From positions 1,315,339-1,379,338 of the forward strand of contig JALPQD010000396.1 in the NCBI GenBank assembly GCA_023101885.1: a stretch of 64,000 nt of DNA. Direction: 5' to 3'. Origin of the DNA: Typhlomys cinereus. Taxonomy: Eukaryota; Chordata; Mammalia; Rodentia; Platacanthomyidae. Below the pieces are notes generated by a model. It saw nothing but the letters and a program-made list of their open reading frames with translations, did not search any database and had not been told where the DNA came from. Of the stretch, positions 1 to 12,196 are shown in pieces (the first letter of the stretch is position 1; the number at the start of each line of letters is the position of its first letter). A program made the translations under genes and the position numbers.

Positions 1-1868
1 GTGCAAAAGCTAGATTGAAATTTAATAGTCAATTTTGGATTCCTCTCTCTTTCCTTCCATCTTTCTATCCATATTTCTTCTTTATTTATTCATTTTCTTT
101 TTTCCTTCTTTCTTCCTTGCATAATTTCTTCTTTCCTCCTCACTTTCTCCTTACCCATCGTATCCTTTCTTTTTGAACTTGGAGATTAAATTTATGCCTC
201 ATACATACCAAGCAGGGGCTCACCATTAAGCAGCATACCCAATCAAAACCCAAGTCCTGGATTCTCTCTTTTAAACACATTGCAGTATTTGGATTCTCAA
301 TGTAGACCAGTGACAGAAAGAAAGAGAAATTGTAGAAAAACAAACCAAGAAATCACCATCCTTCACAGTATTTAAGATTTTTCACCCCTATGATGAATAA
401 CTAAGGAAAACTCCATATAGGAACAAACACTGCCTCCCCTTTCTGTCTAACCTGTCAGCCAAGTCTGGAAAACCTTGCAGGCACTTCCTGAGGTAGGCTG
501 TCCTAATCACTAAAGTTCTTTGCACTACATTCAATTTGACAACCATCACATATCCATAGCTACATCTCAGGCATGAGTGCCTGCCATGTCTAATCCTTTC
601 TCCTTCTGTGTCTGTCTCTCCTTCTGTTTTCAGTCTCTCTTCCCTTTCTCCCCCTCTGTCTGCCTAGTATTTTACTGATCTTCTCATAGTGATAAATTTC
701 CATTTTCTATATAATATTCTTATTTATTAGAGTGCCAAGTCACACTTGTACACATGGCTTCAGTGTTTATAATCACATGTCTGTGTGTATATACAAGCAT
801 GAGTGCCCACACACAAACAAGGGAGTTTTTGAAATGTATTTCCTTACTGCTTTATAAACTCATTCTTTAATCTTTAATGACATTCACATTGATCAGAAGT
901 TCATTTTCCCTACAGCACAACACCCTTCTCCCTTGTCTACCTATCCTTCTAATCTCTCTCCTTCATGGACAACATTGAGATGGACATTGCTGAAACTCGT
1001 AGTCTTGCCACAATAAGGTGCCTCTCAGCATAAACACTGCACTAAAGACGATATGCCTAACTCTGAAATCCACTCCTTTGAATCATTTCTCCTATGGATT
1101 AGCCAAGGTAGTAAAAAAGAGAGGCAATCTACATTTATATCCATATCCATGTTCCATCAATGTTGAAGTTTCCATCTTCCTGTTGCTGAACAAATGCAGA
1201 ACCAAAAAATTTAGGCTTACAATTCTGATCACAGTTCATAGTCCAACTCCACAGGAAAGTTCATAACCAGTGTCAGGAGTCAAAGGAACTAGTCATACCA
1301 CATCCACACAAAGAACTGAGAAAGGAGCATACTTTATCACTTGCTAGTATGCTTACATGACGGTATGGCAAAGTAGTTCAAAATCCTGAAGTGGTCTCTC
1401 CAACTTATCCACCTGTCCAGGGAATAGTTCTGCTCACTATGGGTTAAGACTTCCTGCAGAGATTAGTTGCACTCCTGAGAGCTTACATAGAGATTGTTCT
1501 AACTATGAATTCTTTATAGATATAAAGATCAGCCCTCATTTATCAAATTGAAACCTATATCCAGCTGTATTTATTTCATATACTGATGTATAGCTGTACT
1601 AGCATCTAGTTCTAAATGTAGTTCCACAGTCTACATCCAAGTCAATACAACGCTCTAATGTCAGTGAAATTCTCCATGTACAGGATATCTATTGAGTATC
1701 AAACTTTCAAATTTTTAATATTATACACTTGTTTAATTTTTATTTTTTGACAATTTTATTCATAAACACAATTAATGTTACTCATTTTCACACCATATTA
1801 ATCCTATCCCTTATTTTCCTACTGAAAACGTTTTCCTTCCCAAGTCTCCAGTACCTCATCAACTTTTG

Positions 1869-2050
1869 TTTTTGTTTTTAATTTATTTTTATTATTTCCA
1901 CTCATACAAACTTAACAGGTACACCGGTCCTCTCCCTCCCTCCAACCCTACATCCCCCTTCCCTTCCCATCCCCCAGTGCCTCCCCCTCCTATCCCCAGA
2001 GCATCCTTTAATGTGCATGCCAAACTCTCCTCTGGGTCCTCCTCTCTGAA
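1869..2050 (-). mobile_element. 5'-truncated L1 3' end (antisense) with 15-bp target-site duplication
   Basis: The sequence matches the reverse complement of the L1 3' UTR ends seen elsewhere (G-rich tract then a purine tail, here as T-rich then C-rich). It is flanked by identical 15-bp repeats at 1854-1868 and 2051-2065. The mirrored right-arm site near 58830 lacks it, so the insertion is private to the left arm. Confidence 0.85.
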
Positions 2051-3123
2051 CCTCATCAACTTTTGAAGCTGTGGTTTTATATCAGACTTTCTGACTTCAT
2101 TCAAAGGATTAACTATCATTGATTTCAGATACAATGATCAATCTCAAAAACTTTCCATAATTCATGACAATCAGTGAGGGAAATGAGATGCAATGAGAAC
2201 AGAACATGGGATTTTCATTTACATGTCTATTCAACTTCCATCCTATACTCAAATAGCTGTCCATTTTAGAAGGATATTTCTGTGACAATGTTGGTTTTGA
2301 CAATTTCAATATAAACTATGAATTTAACATTGAACTTCATATGGAACAATTTATACATTTGAACAATTGGAGACTTACTATAATCCACATGCTTGTTATA
2401 AAAAAACACATAGTGAATTGGTAAATGAAAGATGCAGTTTACTTGACATATGGAACTTATACTGAAGGAAGTGAACAAATGAACAAAACTCGGAGGTTAA
2501 AAATATGCTTTAAAAATACATGCTCAAAGAAAAATACTCAGGAACATAAAGAATCAGTAAAAATTGACAAATAAGAGATTGAAAGTAGGGTTATGGCGGT
2601 GGGCATTACTGTGAAGAATATATTTGAGAAAATATTAAAAGACGAGCCAAGAGTGAGTCATGTGGTTATCTGAGAAAAGAGCTCCACATAGGGTAGCACC
2701 ATGTCCTACTGTCTTCAAGGAACAAGAGTTATTGAAACAGGGCTGCTGTGAGATTAGGACAGAGGTGATATGACCTCATTTGAGCTTCATGATGATAATT
2801 CCAGCAGTGGTTTAACATAGATCAACCCAGGGCAGATGGAAGAAGGAAGTCATCACATGCACCCAAACTAGAAATGGAGGCTAACACATGACTGAAGCAC
2901 GTGTTTCTGAATTTTGAAGAGGCTCACAACATAATTATTCATATATTAAAAATACTTCAATGGATTTTGGCTTTATGATATAAATACAACCTCAGTTTTC
3001 CAGATCCAAAATCCTAATTGAGATCTACAATAAATGTGTGGTCTGAGGCTGTGTCCATACTCCCCAACAGCTCCTAATCATAGGTGTCCTTAATTCTACC
3101 AACAAGAAACACCAAAATGAGAG

Positions 3124-3144
3124 ATGTGTGTGCAGTGTGTGTGT

Positions 3145-3197
<53 letters not shown>

Positions 3198-3442
3198 TGA
3201 TATCTTTATAATGTGGGCAATTGGTATGCCTGTGGAAGCCCAAAGAAGACCTTGGGAGACATGCTGGATTGTTCTGTATCCTTTTTGCTTTCATCTATGA
3301 TTTATCAGGCTGCACCTTCCAAGGACAAAAATGAAGGACACTGCAATTTTCACCCTGTATGTTTAAATGGGATCCAGAATCTTAACTCAGATTCTTCTGC
3401 TTATGAGGTAAAGGTTTTAAGACCTGAACCATCTTTCCAAAA
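3124..3442 (-). mobile_element. B2-like tRNA-derived SINE, with (GT)n
   Basis: An antisense SINE whose simple-repeat tail is the (GT)n run at about 3139-3197. The body matches copies at 29258-29598 and, inverted, 52401-52728. It therefore predates the duplication. Confidence 0.7.
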
Positions 3443-4654
3443 TGGAACATGTGAGTCTTCGTCAAAGAACCATGTGATGATTCTATACAGTACAACTTAT
3501 AAAATATAAAATTTATACTACCATTAGAAATTGTTTCTTTATGCAACTTTGATGCACTCAGTCTGTGGAATCCAGCACATCTGGAGATACAGATACTATC
3601 ATGATAGTCTGATCTTTTGCTTAATATTGAGGTTTTTTATTTTCAAACTCACATTGGAAGGACAGCTTTATTAAGTACATATTTTTTTGGTTAGTAGCAT
3701 ATTTTTTCTTTTGGAGCTTGGACTCAAATATTTAGGTGTTGACATTTCTGGATCTAAGCTCCCAAGATAATATTTTGAAGGTTGTTGAATGTGATAAATT
3801 ACCTCCTTATGCAGCCTTTACTATTCTTTCAATAATTTTTGACAATTAGATTGTGTGTCTTCCAGATTTTTCTGAATATAATCTCACTATGAGTTCAACC
3901 ATCTTTTTACATGTTTTCATTCATGTATTTTATCAAGTTTGAAGGTGTTGGGCCACCTTGATATTTAGATAATCCATGTTCCTTGTCTATAAACCCTTTC
4001 CTTTCCTCTCTTTATTCCTTTCTTCTGCTATATGAACTGTTGACTCAGTTATCATTATTGTATGTTTTCATATTTTTTTCTTATGCCTATGTAAGTTTCT
4101 TATTAACCATGCCAACCCTATTTCTAAGCTGCTGTATTTTTCAACTCAGAATTTTGTTTTCAGTCCCTTTTTTTACTTTTGTTCTGTATTTTATTTTTGA
4201 TATTCTACATAGGTCATAGTTTTTAATACTCAGTCTGTATTTTCCTCTACATTTTGAATACTGTTTTATAATCTTGAAATAATCCTACAGTATAATACAG
4301 TGTATTATAATAATTTAGTATAGTAGAGACCTAATGTATTACAAAAGTCTTGACAAGAAGCTGATAGAAGAATGAGAGTTATATATGTCCATGAAATGGA
4401 GAAACAGAAGACGTGGAATGATGGGAAATAGGAAATAAGGAGAAGGAACCTCCCACAAGCCTCAAATGTGTAACACAAAGAACAAGACTTTGGAGAGTTC
4501 AGCTTTATGACCCTGGAAAATTGTCTAATGATACCAGATTTGGTCTTCTCACCAACAAAACCATCTAGTAATATATTTTTGTTGGTTCAAGATACTCACT
4601 CTAGGGTACTTTCTTATGTTGGCATAATGAAAGTAAACATACTATTCAAAAAGA

Positions 4655-5210
4655 ATCTTAGATGCTGGAGAAATGAAACAGGGGTAAAAGATTTCCCTGA
4701 GAAGCAAAATGATCTGCAGTTGTATCCCAGGTCCCAGGTAAACTGTAAGGTGCAAAAAGTTGAAGTGTGTAATCCTGACCCTGTAAGACAGAGAATGGGA
4801 AACCACAGACCAAAGTAATGAGTAAGTAGAACAATCTAAGATGATTCTTTATTATTATTATTATTTATTTAATTGTGTGTGTGTGTGTGTGTGTGTAGAA
4901 CAAATTCGGGAACCACCATGGACGCTTCCACCTTCTCCTTGTTTACTCTGCCCCGGGATTCACAGGCTCTGCCCTACCAGGACTGGAAATGCAGATCACC
5001 CCCGCTTCCGCCCAGTGTCTACACGTGGGGTCTGGGATTCGAACTCAGGACCTCCCACTTGCAAGGCAGAGCCTTAACCCCTGAGCCACCTTTCCAGCCC
5101 TAAGATGATTCTTGATTTCACCCTTCGGCTTCTGCAAACAACTGCAACCAAGTGCTGAGATAAAACACACACACACACACACACATACACACACACATGC
5201 ATGTATGACA
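4655..5210 (+). mobile_element. Older SINE (+) split by a younger SINE
   Basis: A degraded tRNA-type SINE runs from about 4655 to the (CA)n at 5166-5203, with equivalents at about 30869-31165 and inverted at 50838-51130. The left copy alone is interrupted by the SINE at 4851-5100. Confidence 0.7.
4851..5100 (-). mobile_element. Young B2-like SINE with intact A/B boxes and target-site duplication
   Basis: Read on the minus strand, this begins GGGCTGGAAAGGTGGCTCAG. It has a tRNA-like A box at about 5088-5071 and a B box GAGTTCGAATCCC near 5046-5031, then a C/G-rich body and a (CA)n tail (the (GT)n at 4875-4897). The repeat CTAAGATGATTCTT occurs on both sides, just before 4851 and from 5100. 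The same locus in the middle (about 31025) and right copies is empty, so this insertion is private and recent. Confidence 0.85.
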
Positions 5211-6125
5211 CTTACATTCAGACAAATGCTCATCCAAAAGAGAATACATAAATAAGAGAATTTTAGGAACTTAAGTGCACAATATTTTAATTGTTTCTTA
5301 AGATACATAACACTTGGCATTGGAGGATTTCTGTGTCATTTTGATTCCATTTTGATAAAGCAAGCTCCATCCTGTGTTTTAGAACTCTGTGGAAAAGTAA
5401 GGGTATGCATAGACTCCCTCAGTCAAATATAAATCCCACTAACTATATGCAACACTTCTATTCACTTCTCAGTACACTAAATAAACTATGAAGAGTGCTA
5501 TAGTACACAATGTACTATGAAAATGAACAAGAGCAAATAATACTTGAAACATATGAATTCCAAACAGAAATAAAGTTTTGAATTTCCTTCATGACATGTT
5601 GCTACATCAAAATATTTGGCACAAGGAAGTAACAAGGAAGGGGTTTAATCCAGAAAGCAGTCCCTCAAGGTAGAGAAGTAACAGCAACGGAATATGTGAG
5701 AAGTGACAGTACCACATCCATAGTCAAGAGAGAAAAGCAACGGATGAACTCATGCATGTTAAGGTAGTCTTGCTTTCATATAAAACACAGGACATATAAC
5801 CCAGGAAATCTGTCACCCACAACAATAGAGGGGGTCTTCCCACCTCTATTAGATCAATCAAAATAATATTCTACAATTGCAACAACATGCCTAGCTCCTG
5901 ATTTAATATTGGCAATTAATCCTAACCCTCTCAGGATTTAAGTCTATCATGTTCTTAATTTCTCCATGATTCAGTTCCCACATCTATCTATTCTACATTC
6001 TTGTGATGGGAGTTCCATATGAGTATAAATGCAGTGTGCTGAGCTGTGATCAATAAAAGCAGTGTTGCCAATATGGACTCCTGCAGGACACTCTCATAAT
6101 GAAATTATCTGATGTTTCCCTGCAG

Positions 6126-6476
6126 GAGTGGCCGCAAAAGAAGGTCTGGAGGTGATTCAGCCTGAGAAGTTTGTTTCAGTTGCTGCTGGAGAGAATGTCA
6201 CACTGAATTGTACTGTGACTTCCTTATTGCCTGTAGGGCCCCATATATGGTTCAGAGGTGTAGGACCCAAACGAGAACTAATATATCAGTTCACAGGAGA
6301 GCACTTCCCTCGAGTCACAAATGTTACAGATGCTTCAAAGAGAAACAACATGGACTTTTCAATCCGCATCAGTAATGTCACCGGAGCAGATCCTGGTACC
6401 TACTACTGTGTAAAGTTCCAGAGCTCCTCAAACAAAGAGATTCAGTCTGGAGGAGGAACTGAGCTGACTGTGTATG
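6126..6476 (+). CDS. Sirpb1: Gene 1 exon 2: SIRP V-set (ligand-binding) domain
   Basis: The exon is 351 nt, with acceptor AG at 6124-6125 and donor GT at 6477-6478. The first two bases complete a Gly codon carried over from the signal exon, and the reading starts GVAAKEG, as in SIRP proteins. The Ig disulfide pair is Cys29 and Cys95 of the exon product, with WFRG after the first Cys, DPGTYYC before the second, and a J-like closing strand [10 protein letters not shown]-glycosylation sequons fall at residues 24, 28, 66 and 84. In SIRPA this domain binds CD47; SIRP-beta members generally do not, so the ligand here is unknown. Confidence 0.93.
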
Positions 6477-7751
6477 GTAAGTACAGCATTTCCCTTAAGT
6501 TCTTCTATTCTTATTTGTATTTTTGGTCATAGCCAGTGTAGCTGGGGTAAGGTGGTATTGCAGGGTAGTTTCAGTTGGTTATTTGTTATCTTTATGTTCA
6601 GTTCTATGTGATTTTTATACTCTAGAGATTAATTCTTTCTCTTATTTGTAGCTAGTAAAGACCTTCTATTTTGTGGGTTGCCTTTTTGTGCAATTGAGAA
6701 GTTTTGTCTCTTTTTTTCATCAAGTTTCACTTGTTGATTATTTGTCTTAATTTATGGGCATTTGAAGTTCTGTTCAGAAAATATTTATCCTTACCTATCA
6801 AATCAAGTGTATTTCTCACTGCCTTCCAAAAGTTTCAATGTTTCAAGTTTACACTGAGGTTCCTCATTTACTTGCAATAAATTTTTATCTTTCTTTGATG
6901 AACTCATTCTATGATGAATTCAAATGTGCCTATGTTTGTATGTTTGGTGCATATTTGATTAGGATCATAGATTCTTCCTGATGGAACTTTCCCTCAACCA
7001 GTAGATAATAACCATTTTTATCTCTTATGGTTTGTTTTAGCTTGAAATCTATTTTGTGCAATATTAAAATGGCAACTTCTGTTTTTTCCTGTTTTCATTT
7101 GCTTGAAGTATCTTTGACTATTCTTATATCCAGAAATAGTGTGCATCTTTCAGATTGAAGTGTGTTTCTGGGAGACAATATATTGATGGGTGATAGTATT
7201 TGATCCAAGCTATATTGTGGAGTTGAGCCCACAGACATTTAAGGTTATTACTGAAAGATGTTTAAAACTTCTTGTCATTTTATTGACCTTGTGGTGTTTG
7301 CATTTGTATTCCTTCAATAAGCTTTTATATAGGTGTTATTTCTTTCCTGTAGCCTCTTTGATACATTCATCCTTCTTTTTCATCTTACTTATTCCTACCA
7401 ATATTTTCTGTAGCACTGGTTTAGCAGCAATATGGCCCTTTACCATGTTTCTGTTATAGAATATTTTTCTTTCACCTTCTATTCTGAACAAGAGGTTTGC
7501 TGGCTCTAATAGTCTTGGTTCGTATTTGCATTCATTTGTAACTTGTATTATGTCTCTCCAAGACCTTCAGGCTTATACAGATTGCACTGAAAACTTAGTT
7601 GTTATTTTGATGGGCTTGCCTTTATGTGTGACTTGGGCCTTCTGATTCACAGCAAAGGGTCTTATCTTTCATTTGTATGTTAGATGAGTGACAGATCATG
7701 TTTTGTGGTGTTTCATTTTCTTATCCTGGTTATTTGATTTTGTTAACATTA

Positions 7752-7789
<38 letters not shown>

Positions 7790-10700
7790 AATATGAACAT
7801 ATGTATATCAAAGGGCACTCACTATGTGTTCCTGTGGAGGACCTGATTGCTTCTACTTTTTGCTTCCATCTGAGATTTCCCAAACTCTGCCCACCAGGGA
7901 CAGTAGTGCAGGCTTCAGTCATTTCTGCCTGGTTTTTACTTGGGATCTGAGTCTGAACTAAAGATTTTCTATTTGCGAAAAAGAGTCTTAACACCTGAGC
8001 ATCTCTCCAGCCCTGTCTTGTGTATTTGAATTCCTGTATTTTTCCTGGATATGAAAGGACATGTCCTTCCTTATGTTTGGGAAATTTCCTCTTTTACTCC
8101 ATTAATTATACATGATGGTTCTTCCTGTTGTGTGTCTATTTTCAGGATACTGATGATCTATATGTTTTTGATGGTGTCACAAAGTTCTTATATGTTCTGT
8201 TTATGCCTGCTTTTCAGTTTGTGGGTTTCTTTGATTGAATTATCAAATTCAAATTCCTCCATCTTGTCTTCTAATAATAATATTAGAAATTATAAGATAG
8301 AATATACAATATAGAATTAGAATAATAATATAAAAGACAGAGTAATAATATTCTGTCTTCTATAAGATCAATTCTAGTTTTGAGAATCTCCATGGAATTT
8401 TTATTTGCACAATATCTCCATGGAATTTTTATTTGCATTGGCTGAATTTTTTTTCAAATATTATTTTAATTTGGACTATTTTTAGTGCTTCCATCTTTAC
8501 CTGTACATTAGTTTGAGCTGTTTTCAGTGATTCTAAATTTGTTTTCAAATTAACTATCTTTCTAATTGGGTCCAATAGTTGTTTGTTTTCTTGGTCTTTC
8601 CATTTCATCTTCATATTTCTTCATATTATTATCTAGGTTCTCTTATATTTGCTTAATCATGTTTGTGAATGATCTTTGGAGTTGGGTGTCCATATTATTT
8701 CTCTTTTGATAACCTCAAATGGGCTACTCTTAATGCTAATTGGTGGTTCGGGATCAGTGATTTTGGGAAGAAACATATTCTTTTGACTTCTTACATTGTT
8801 TATGTTTTTCTAATTTGATGAGAAGATGACTCAAGGTGTAAGACTCTGCCTCAAAAGCAGAAGGTCCTGAGTTCAGATCCCAGGTCATACATAAAAATGC
8901 CAGCCAGAAAGGGCAGCAGCCTGCTCTTCTGGCCCTGTGTGAAAAGCCTGGGAAATCCCAGAGCAAACCACAAAAGAGGTAGTATCCTAAATAATTCCTG
9001 ACATCATCCTTGGGCCTCCACAGGAACACACAGTGAACCCCACCCACCCTCTCTCTGTCTCAGACACACACACGATAAAGGAATAAATAATAATAATAAT
9101 GGCTCATGCAAGTCAGCCTGGGTATCGCACAGTTGAAATATCCTGGTACATGGGCAGATAGGCAGCTTCCAGCCAAGGAGGAGAACAACTCCAAAAGAGA
9201 GTGTACTGTGTAAGCTTGACTCAACATCGCACAGCTGAAAACTCAGCTCCTGGGCACTCAGGCAGCAGGAAGATCTCAGACAGGATGCAAGGCTAGGGAA
9301 AAAACAGTCCACGAGCTAGCTTAGGTACTGCTAGGTTGAAAGCTCCCAGTATCTGATTGCACAGACATATTCTAGTCAGCCAAAAAGCTATATAAACATA
9401 GATAAGCTATATAAGCTTGACTTAGTATTGCACAGCTGAGACCTTACAGCTCCTGGGTATTCAGTCAGCTCCCAGACCTAATGGAAGTCGAGGAAAAACA
9501 ATCCACAAGACTCCCTGGGTTTCATTTGGTTGAAAGTTGCCAGCATTTGGGCAATCACATAGCTCTGAGGTGTTGCATGAAGCGAGGATTAGGAAGGATA
9601 TTTTTAGTTTTCAGTTATGGCTCATCAGCACTGCAGAAGAGTTGACAGAGGAGCCTAGGGAACTGGCCACACCACAGCCACAGAATGAGTTGAGAGAGGA
9701 GCTCAACATGAGGAGCCCAGGGAAGTGGCCACACATCCCCAACAAGACCTGAGAGGGGAAATGCTGTCTTCCAAATTTTTGATGTCTTTTTGAGAAGGAG
9801 TCACAAATGTTCAATATAAATGTATGCCATACCTGCTGCCTTGGGACCATTATATAAATTGTCAATTACAAGATAATTTCAGGGAAATTACAAGATGCTG
9901 GGTTGCTTTATCTAATCCATCTGTGGCTAAGCTTTCTGGAACAGGAAGTGCTTCACTCTGCTCAGTAGACCCATGTATCTATCGCTTGTGGAATTTAATA
10001 AGTGATGACTCCTTAGAATATTAGCCAAAAAGGGATAACTCTACACAAAATGAACATGGTTTTTAACTCCAAAGTGAACCCAGTGCAAAGCCAAATAACA
10101 CAAAGATCATGGAATTCCCCCTGGACTAGCTTAACCTCACTGTCTTCTTGAGTTCTGTGTTTCCCACACAAGTGTATGGACATGGCAGAAGGTTGAGGAA
10201 TAATCCTTCTCAGTAACTTGACAAGGAGCAGTTAGTACTTTTAGATGGGCAAAGAATGCAGGGATACAGATGTCAACTATAGACATGAAGGCCCAGTATT
10301 GGGAATAAGCATCATGATAAATAATGATGCTAATTACAATGACAGCAGAAGATACTTCACTGTATCAATGACTTGTTATCAGTGATAATTTTGGAATAAT
10401 AACTTTTCACTAAATATGCTTGTTTGTAGCCAGACCATCTTTCCCTGTGTTGTTTGGCCCTTCATCCAGGGCCACACCTGGACAGACAGTGAACTTCACA
10501 TGCAAATCTCATGGCTTCTCACCAAGGAACATCACCCTGAAGTGGTTCAAAGATGGCAATGAGCTCTCTCACTACCAGACAATTGTGGACCCTGCAGGAG
10601 AGAGCATGTCCTACAAAGTCTCCAGCACAGCCCAAGTAGTGCTGGGCCCGAGAGATGTCCATTCTCACATCACCTGTGAGGTAGCCCATGTCAGCTTGCA

Positions 10701-12196
10701 AGGAGGCATTCTTCATGGTGCTGCCAACTTGTCTGAATTCATCCGAGGTACATATCATTAACTTCAAGCTCATGTCCACATATTGCAAACAGCCTACACT
10801 TTTGCAGGCCAAAATGTATAGGACCTTCTCCACATGAGGACCTTAGTACATGAGGAGGCAACTCTGTAATCAACACAATAATGAAATTGGTAATTAGTTT
10901 ACCAAATAAGTTGACATCATGGTCTTTGGGGTTTCCTTTATCATGTTCTGATTGTTGTGCTCCGATTGCAGCTATAAGTCATAATTATTGATTGAATCCT
11001 TTATGACACCATCAGACCCAGAACTCCTCCTATGTGAATGAACACTCTTTGGGTGCCTTAGGAATGCTTAGACCTGTCCACAAACATGCACTTAAGATGA
11101 TGGCAGTAGAAGAACCTCAGCTCTGCATTCACTCCTCTGGGGTCTTGTCTTAGTCTTAAGGCCACAGATTCTACCTGTACTTTTTCAGTTCCACCCATGC
11201 TTGAGATCACCCAACAGCCAACACTGGCATGGAACCAAGTGAACATCACCTGCCAAGTAAAGAACTTCTACCCCTTAAGTCTCCGCTTGACCTGGTTGGA
11301 GAGTGGAAATGTGCCCCGCAGTGAAGCAAACTCTACAACCACAGTGAACAAAGATGGTACTTATACCCGGACCAGCTGGCTCCTGATGAACTTGTGTGGA
11401 TATGTGGAAGATGTGGTACTCACCTGTCAGGTGGAGCAGAATGGGCAGTTGGCCATCACTAGAAACCATTCCTTGGTGATCGGGATCACTCCTGGTGAGG
11501 AAGCCCCAATTCTACCTTCATTGCTATTTAAAAGCTATATTTTTTCTCATTGGCAAACATAATATCTTTGCATATCTTAGACAAATCTATATGTGTATAA
11601 ACATAGAATAGAATTTTCAATCTATTTTCTTCCAAATATATCATTACCAAAGTTTATTCTCTGTGAGAGTTTCATGCATTTTTCCATATATTTTGACATG
11701 AACAGATGTTAAAGAAGAAAGAAACGATATTGAATTGGCTATTTTATCTCTTACCAATTTACCTTTTACTCCTCACAATTAACTCCTTTATTCTTTTCCA
11801 TTCCTCCCCATCTTGCTCTTTAAGTCTACCATAAGTATTACTGACCTTAACAAGTAGTGTCTGGAATGTCAAGCAGAAGAATCAGGAAACCTGAGACAGG
11901 CCTAATGTGAAAAAACCTCATTTCCACGTTTTTTTGTTTTGACCAAGGCAGCCAGGTCATGACACAGATTCAAAAGTCCTGAGAACTTTGACGGCCACAG
12001 GCAGTCTCAGCCAAACCCAATGAACATGCTGGTGGATAAAGGTCCAAGAAGCCTTCTAACAACACCCCTTATTTCTTGGTTTCTAGCACAAGAGGGCTCA
12101 CCTACCACTGTCCTTGTAGCTGTTCTCCTAAGTCACAAGCTTCTGCTGGTGATTGGTGTCTCTACCATCTACATCCACAGGAAGCAGAAGACTTGA
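6126..12196 (+). CDS. Sirpb1: SIRP-beta-like activating receptor, gene 1 (5' partial: signal exon outside window)
   Basis: Four coding exons join in frame with canonical GT/AG sites and phase-1 introns: 6126-6476, 10430-10747, 11189-11494 and 12087-12196. Together they encode a V-set Ig domain, two C1-set Ig domains, a short stalk, one membrane helix and a six-residue basic tail ending HRKQKT. Domain order, exon sizes and motifs ([39 protein letters not shown]) are those of the SIRP family. The tail has no tyrosine, so ITIM-bearing SIRPA is excluded. A lysine at 12137-12139 inside the helix is the feature by which SIRP-beta proteins pair with TYROBP/DAP12 on myeloid cells (family knowledge). 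No frameshift or stop is seen. The signal-peptide exon is missing only because the window starts inside intron 1; by mirror alignment with gene 2 it should lie about 600 bp upstream. Orthology to a particular SIRPB1 paralogue is not established. Confidence 0.9.
6480..7750 (-). mobile_element. Ancient L1 ORF2 remnant
   Basis: Degraded antisense L1 ORF2-like sequence follows the V exon in intron 2. The matching right-arm remnant is about 48290-49550 in the opposite orientation, with a different internal deletion. No usable reading frame remains. Confidence 0.6.
7753..8015 (-). mobile_element. B2-like SINE inside the ancient L1
   Basis: (GT)n at 7753-7784 is followed by an antisense SINE body ending near GAGCATCTCTCCAGCCC at about 7995-8013. 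Its mirror in the right arm is 47966-48272 (+), where the (CA)n has expanded. Confidence 0.75.
8817..9100 (+). mobile_element. B2-like SINE
   Basis: A plus-strand SINE with tRNA-like start, a B-box-like GAGTTCAGATCCC near 8867, a body, a short CA stretch and an (ATA)n tail at about 9085-9100. The mirrored copy is at 39840-40149 (-). It splits the ancient L1 from its 5' UTR monomers. Confidence 0.75.
9101..9770 (-). repeat. Tandem monomers of about 200 bp, L1 5' UTR-like
   Basis: Similar blocks recur about 200 bp apart, for example one starting AAGCTTGACT near 9211 and 9413, and one starting GGAAAAA near 9297 and 9492. They lie upstream of an antisense ancient L1, which fits promoter monomers of an L1 5' UTR. 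The mirrored array is at 39180-39830. Confidence 0.6.
9771..10429 (+). other. Gene 1 intron 2, unique part before the C1 exon
   Basis: This is non-coding sequence closely matching 39178-38513 in reverse. Nothing else is recognised. Confidence 0.5.
10430..10747 (+). CDS. Sirpb1: Gene 1 exon 3: first C1-set Ig domain
   Basis: The exon is 318 nt (106 residues), with acceptor AG at 10428-10429 and donor GT at 10748-10749, phase 1 on both sides. It begins ARPSFPV and shows the SIRP domain-2 hallmarks: the [18 protein letters not shown] block with the first Cys, [13 protein letters not shown], and HITCEVAH with the second Cys. Sequons include NFT, NIT and NLS. It differs from the gene 2 exon at only 4 residues (P/R, V/I, V/I, H/R). 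Confidence 0.94.
11189..11494 (+). CDS. Sirpb1: Gene 1 exon 4: second, membrane-proximal C1-set Ig domain
   Basis: The exon is 306 nt (102 residues), with acceptor AG at 11187-11188 and donor GT at 11495-11496. It starts [11 protein letters not shown] and contains [36 protein letters not shown] and LTCQVEQ, the SIRP domain-3 pattern. Besides the Ig disulfide pair there is a third cysteine, exon residue 70 (11395-11397), in MNLCGY. This corresponds closely to the extra domain-3 cysteine of human SIRP-beta1 that, as I recall, makes disulfide-linked homodimers. Confidence 0.94.

Larger units (their letters stand above)
1..6125 (+). other. Gene 1 intron 1 (left arm of inverted duplication)
   Basis: No exon is visible here. 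The stretch mirrors the right arm in reverse orientation, for example 1-70 against 61730-61665, about 1020-1260 against 59640-59450, 2270-2480 against 58640-58430, and 2900-5650 against 52960-50430. Near 2900 the left arm jumps across roughly 5 kb of right-arm sequence (about 3.25 kb in the middle copy), so a block including the pentanucleotide satellite is absent here. Pyrimidine-rich runs occur at 40-165 and 590-665. Confidence 0.75.

Noticed and set aside
5031..5088. tRNA-like A and B boxes as a tRNA gene
   Set aside because: They belong to a B2-like SINE with a (CA)n tail and target duplication. No tRNA cloverleaf is expected, and the same body recurs across the window.
4860..5103. Short frames containing Cys-Val repeats (also near 7753, 27291, 48072 and 50808)
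   Set aside because: They are produced by (GT)n or (CA)n tracts at the ends of SINEs.
10519..10833. Antisense open frame overlapping the C1 exon (and its mirror at 38109-38423)
   Set aside because: It is a shadow of a well-conserved exon on the other strand, with no independent family motif.
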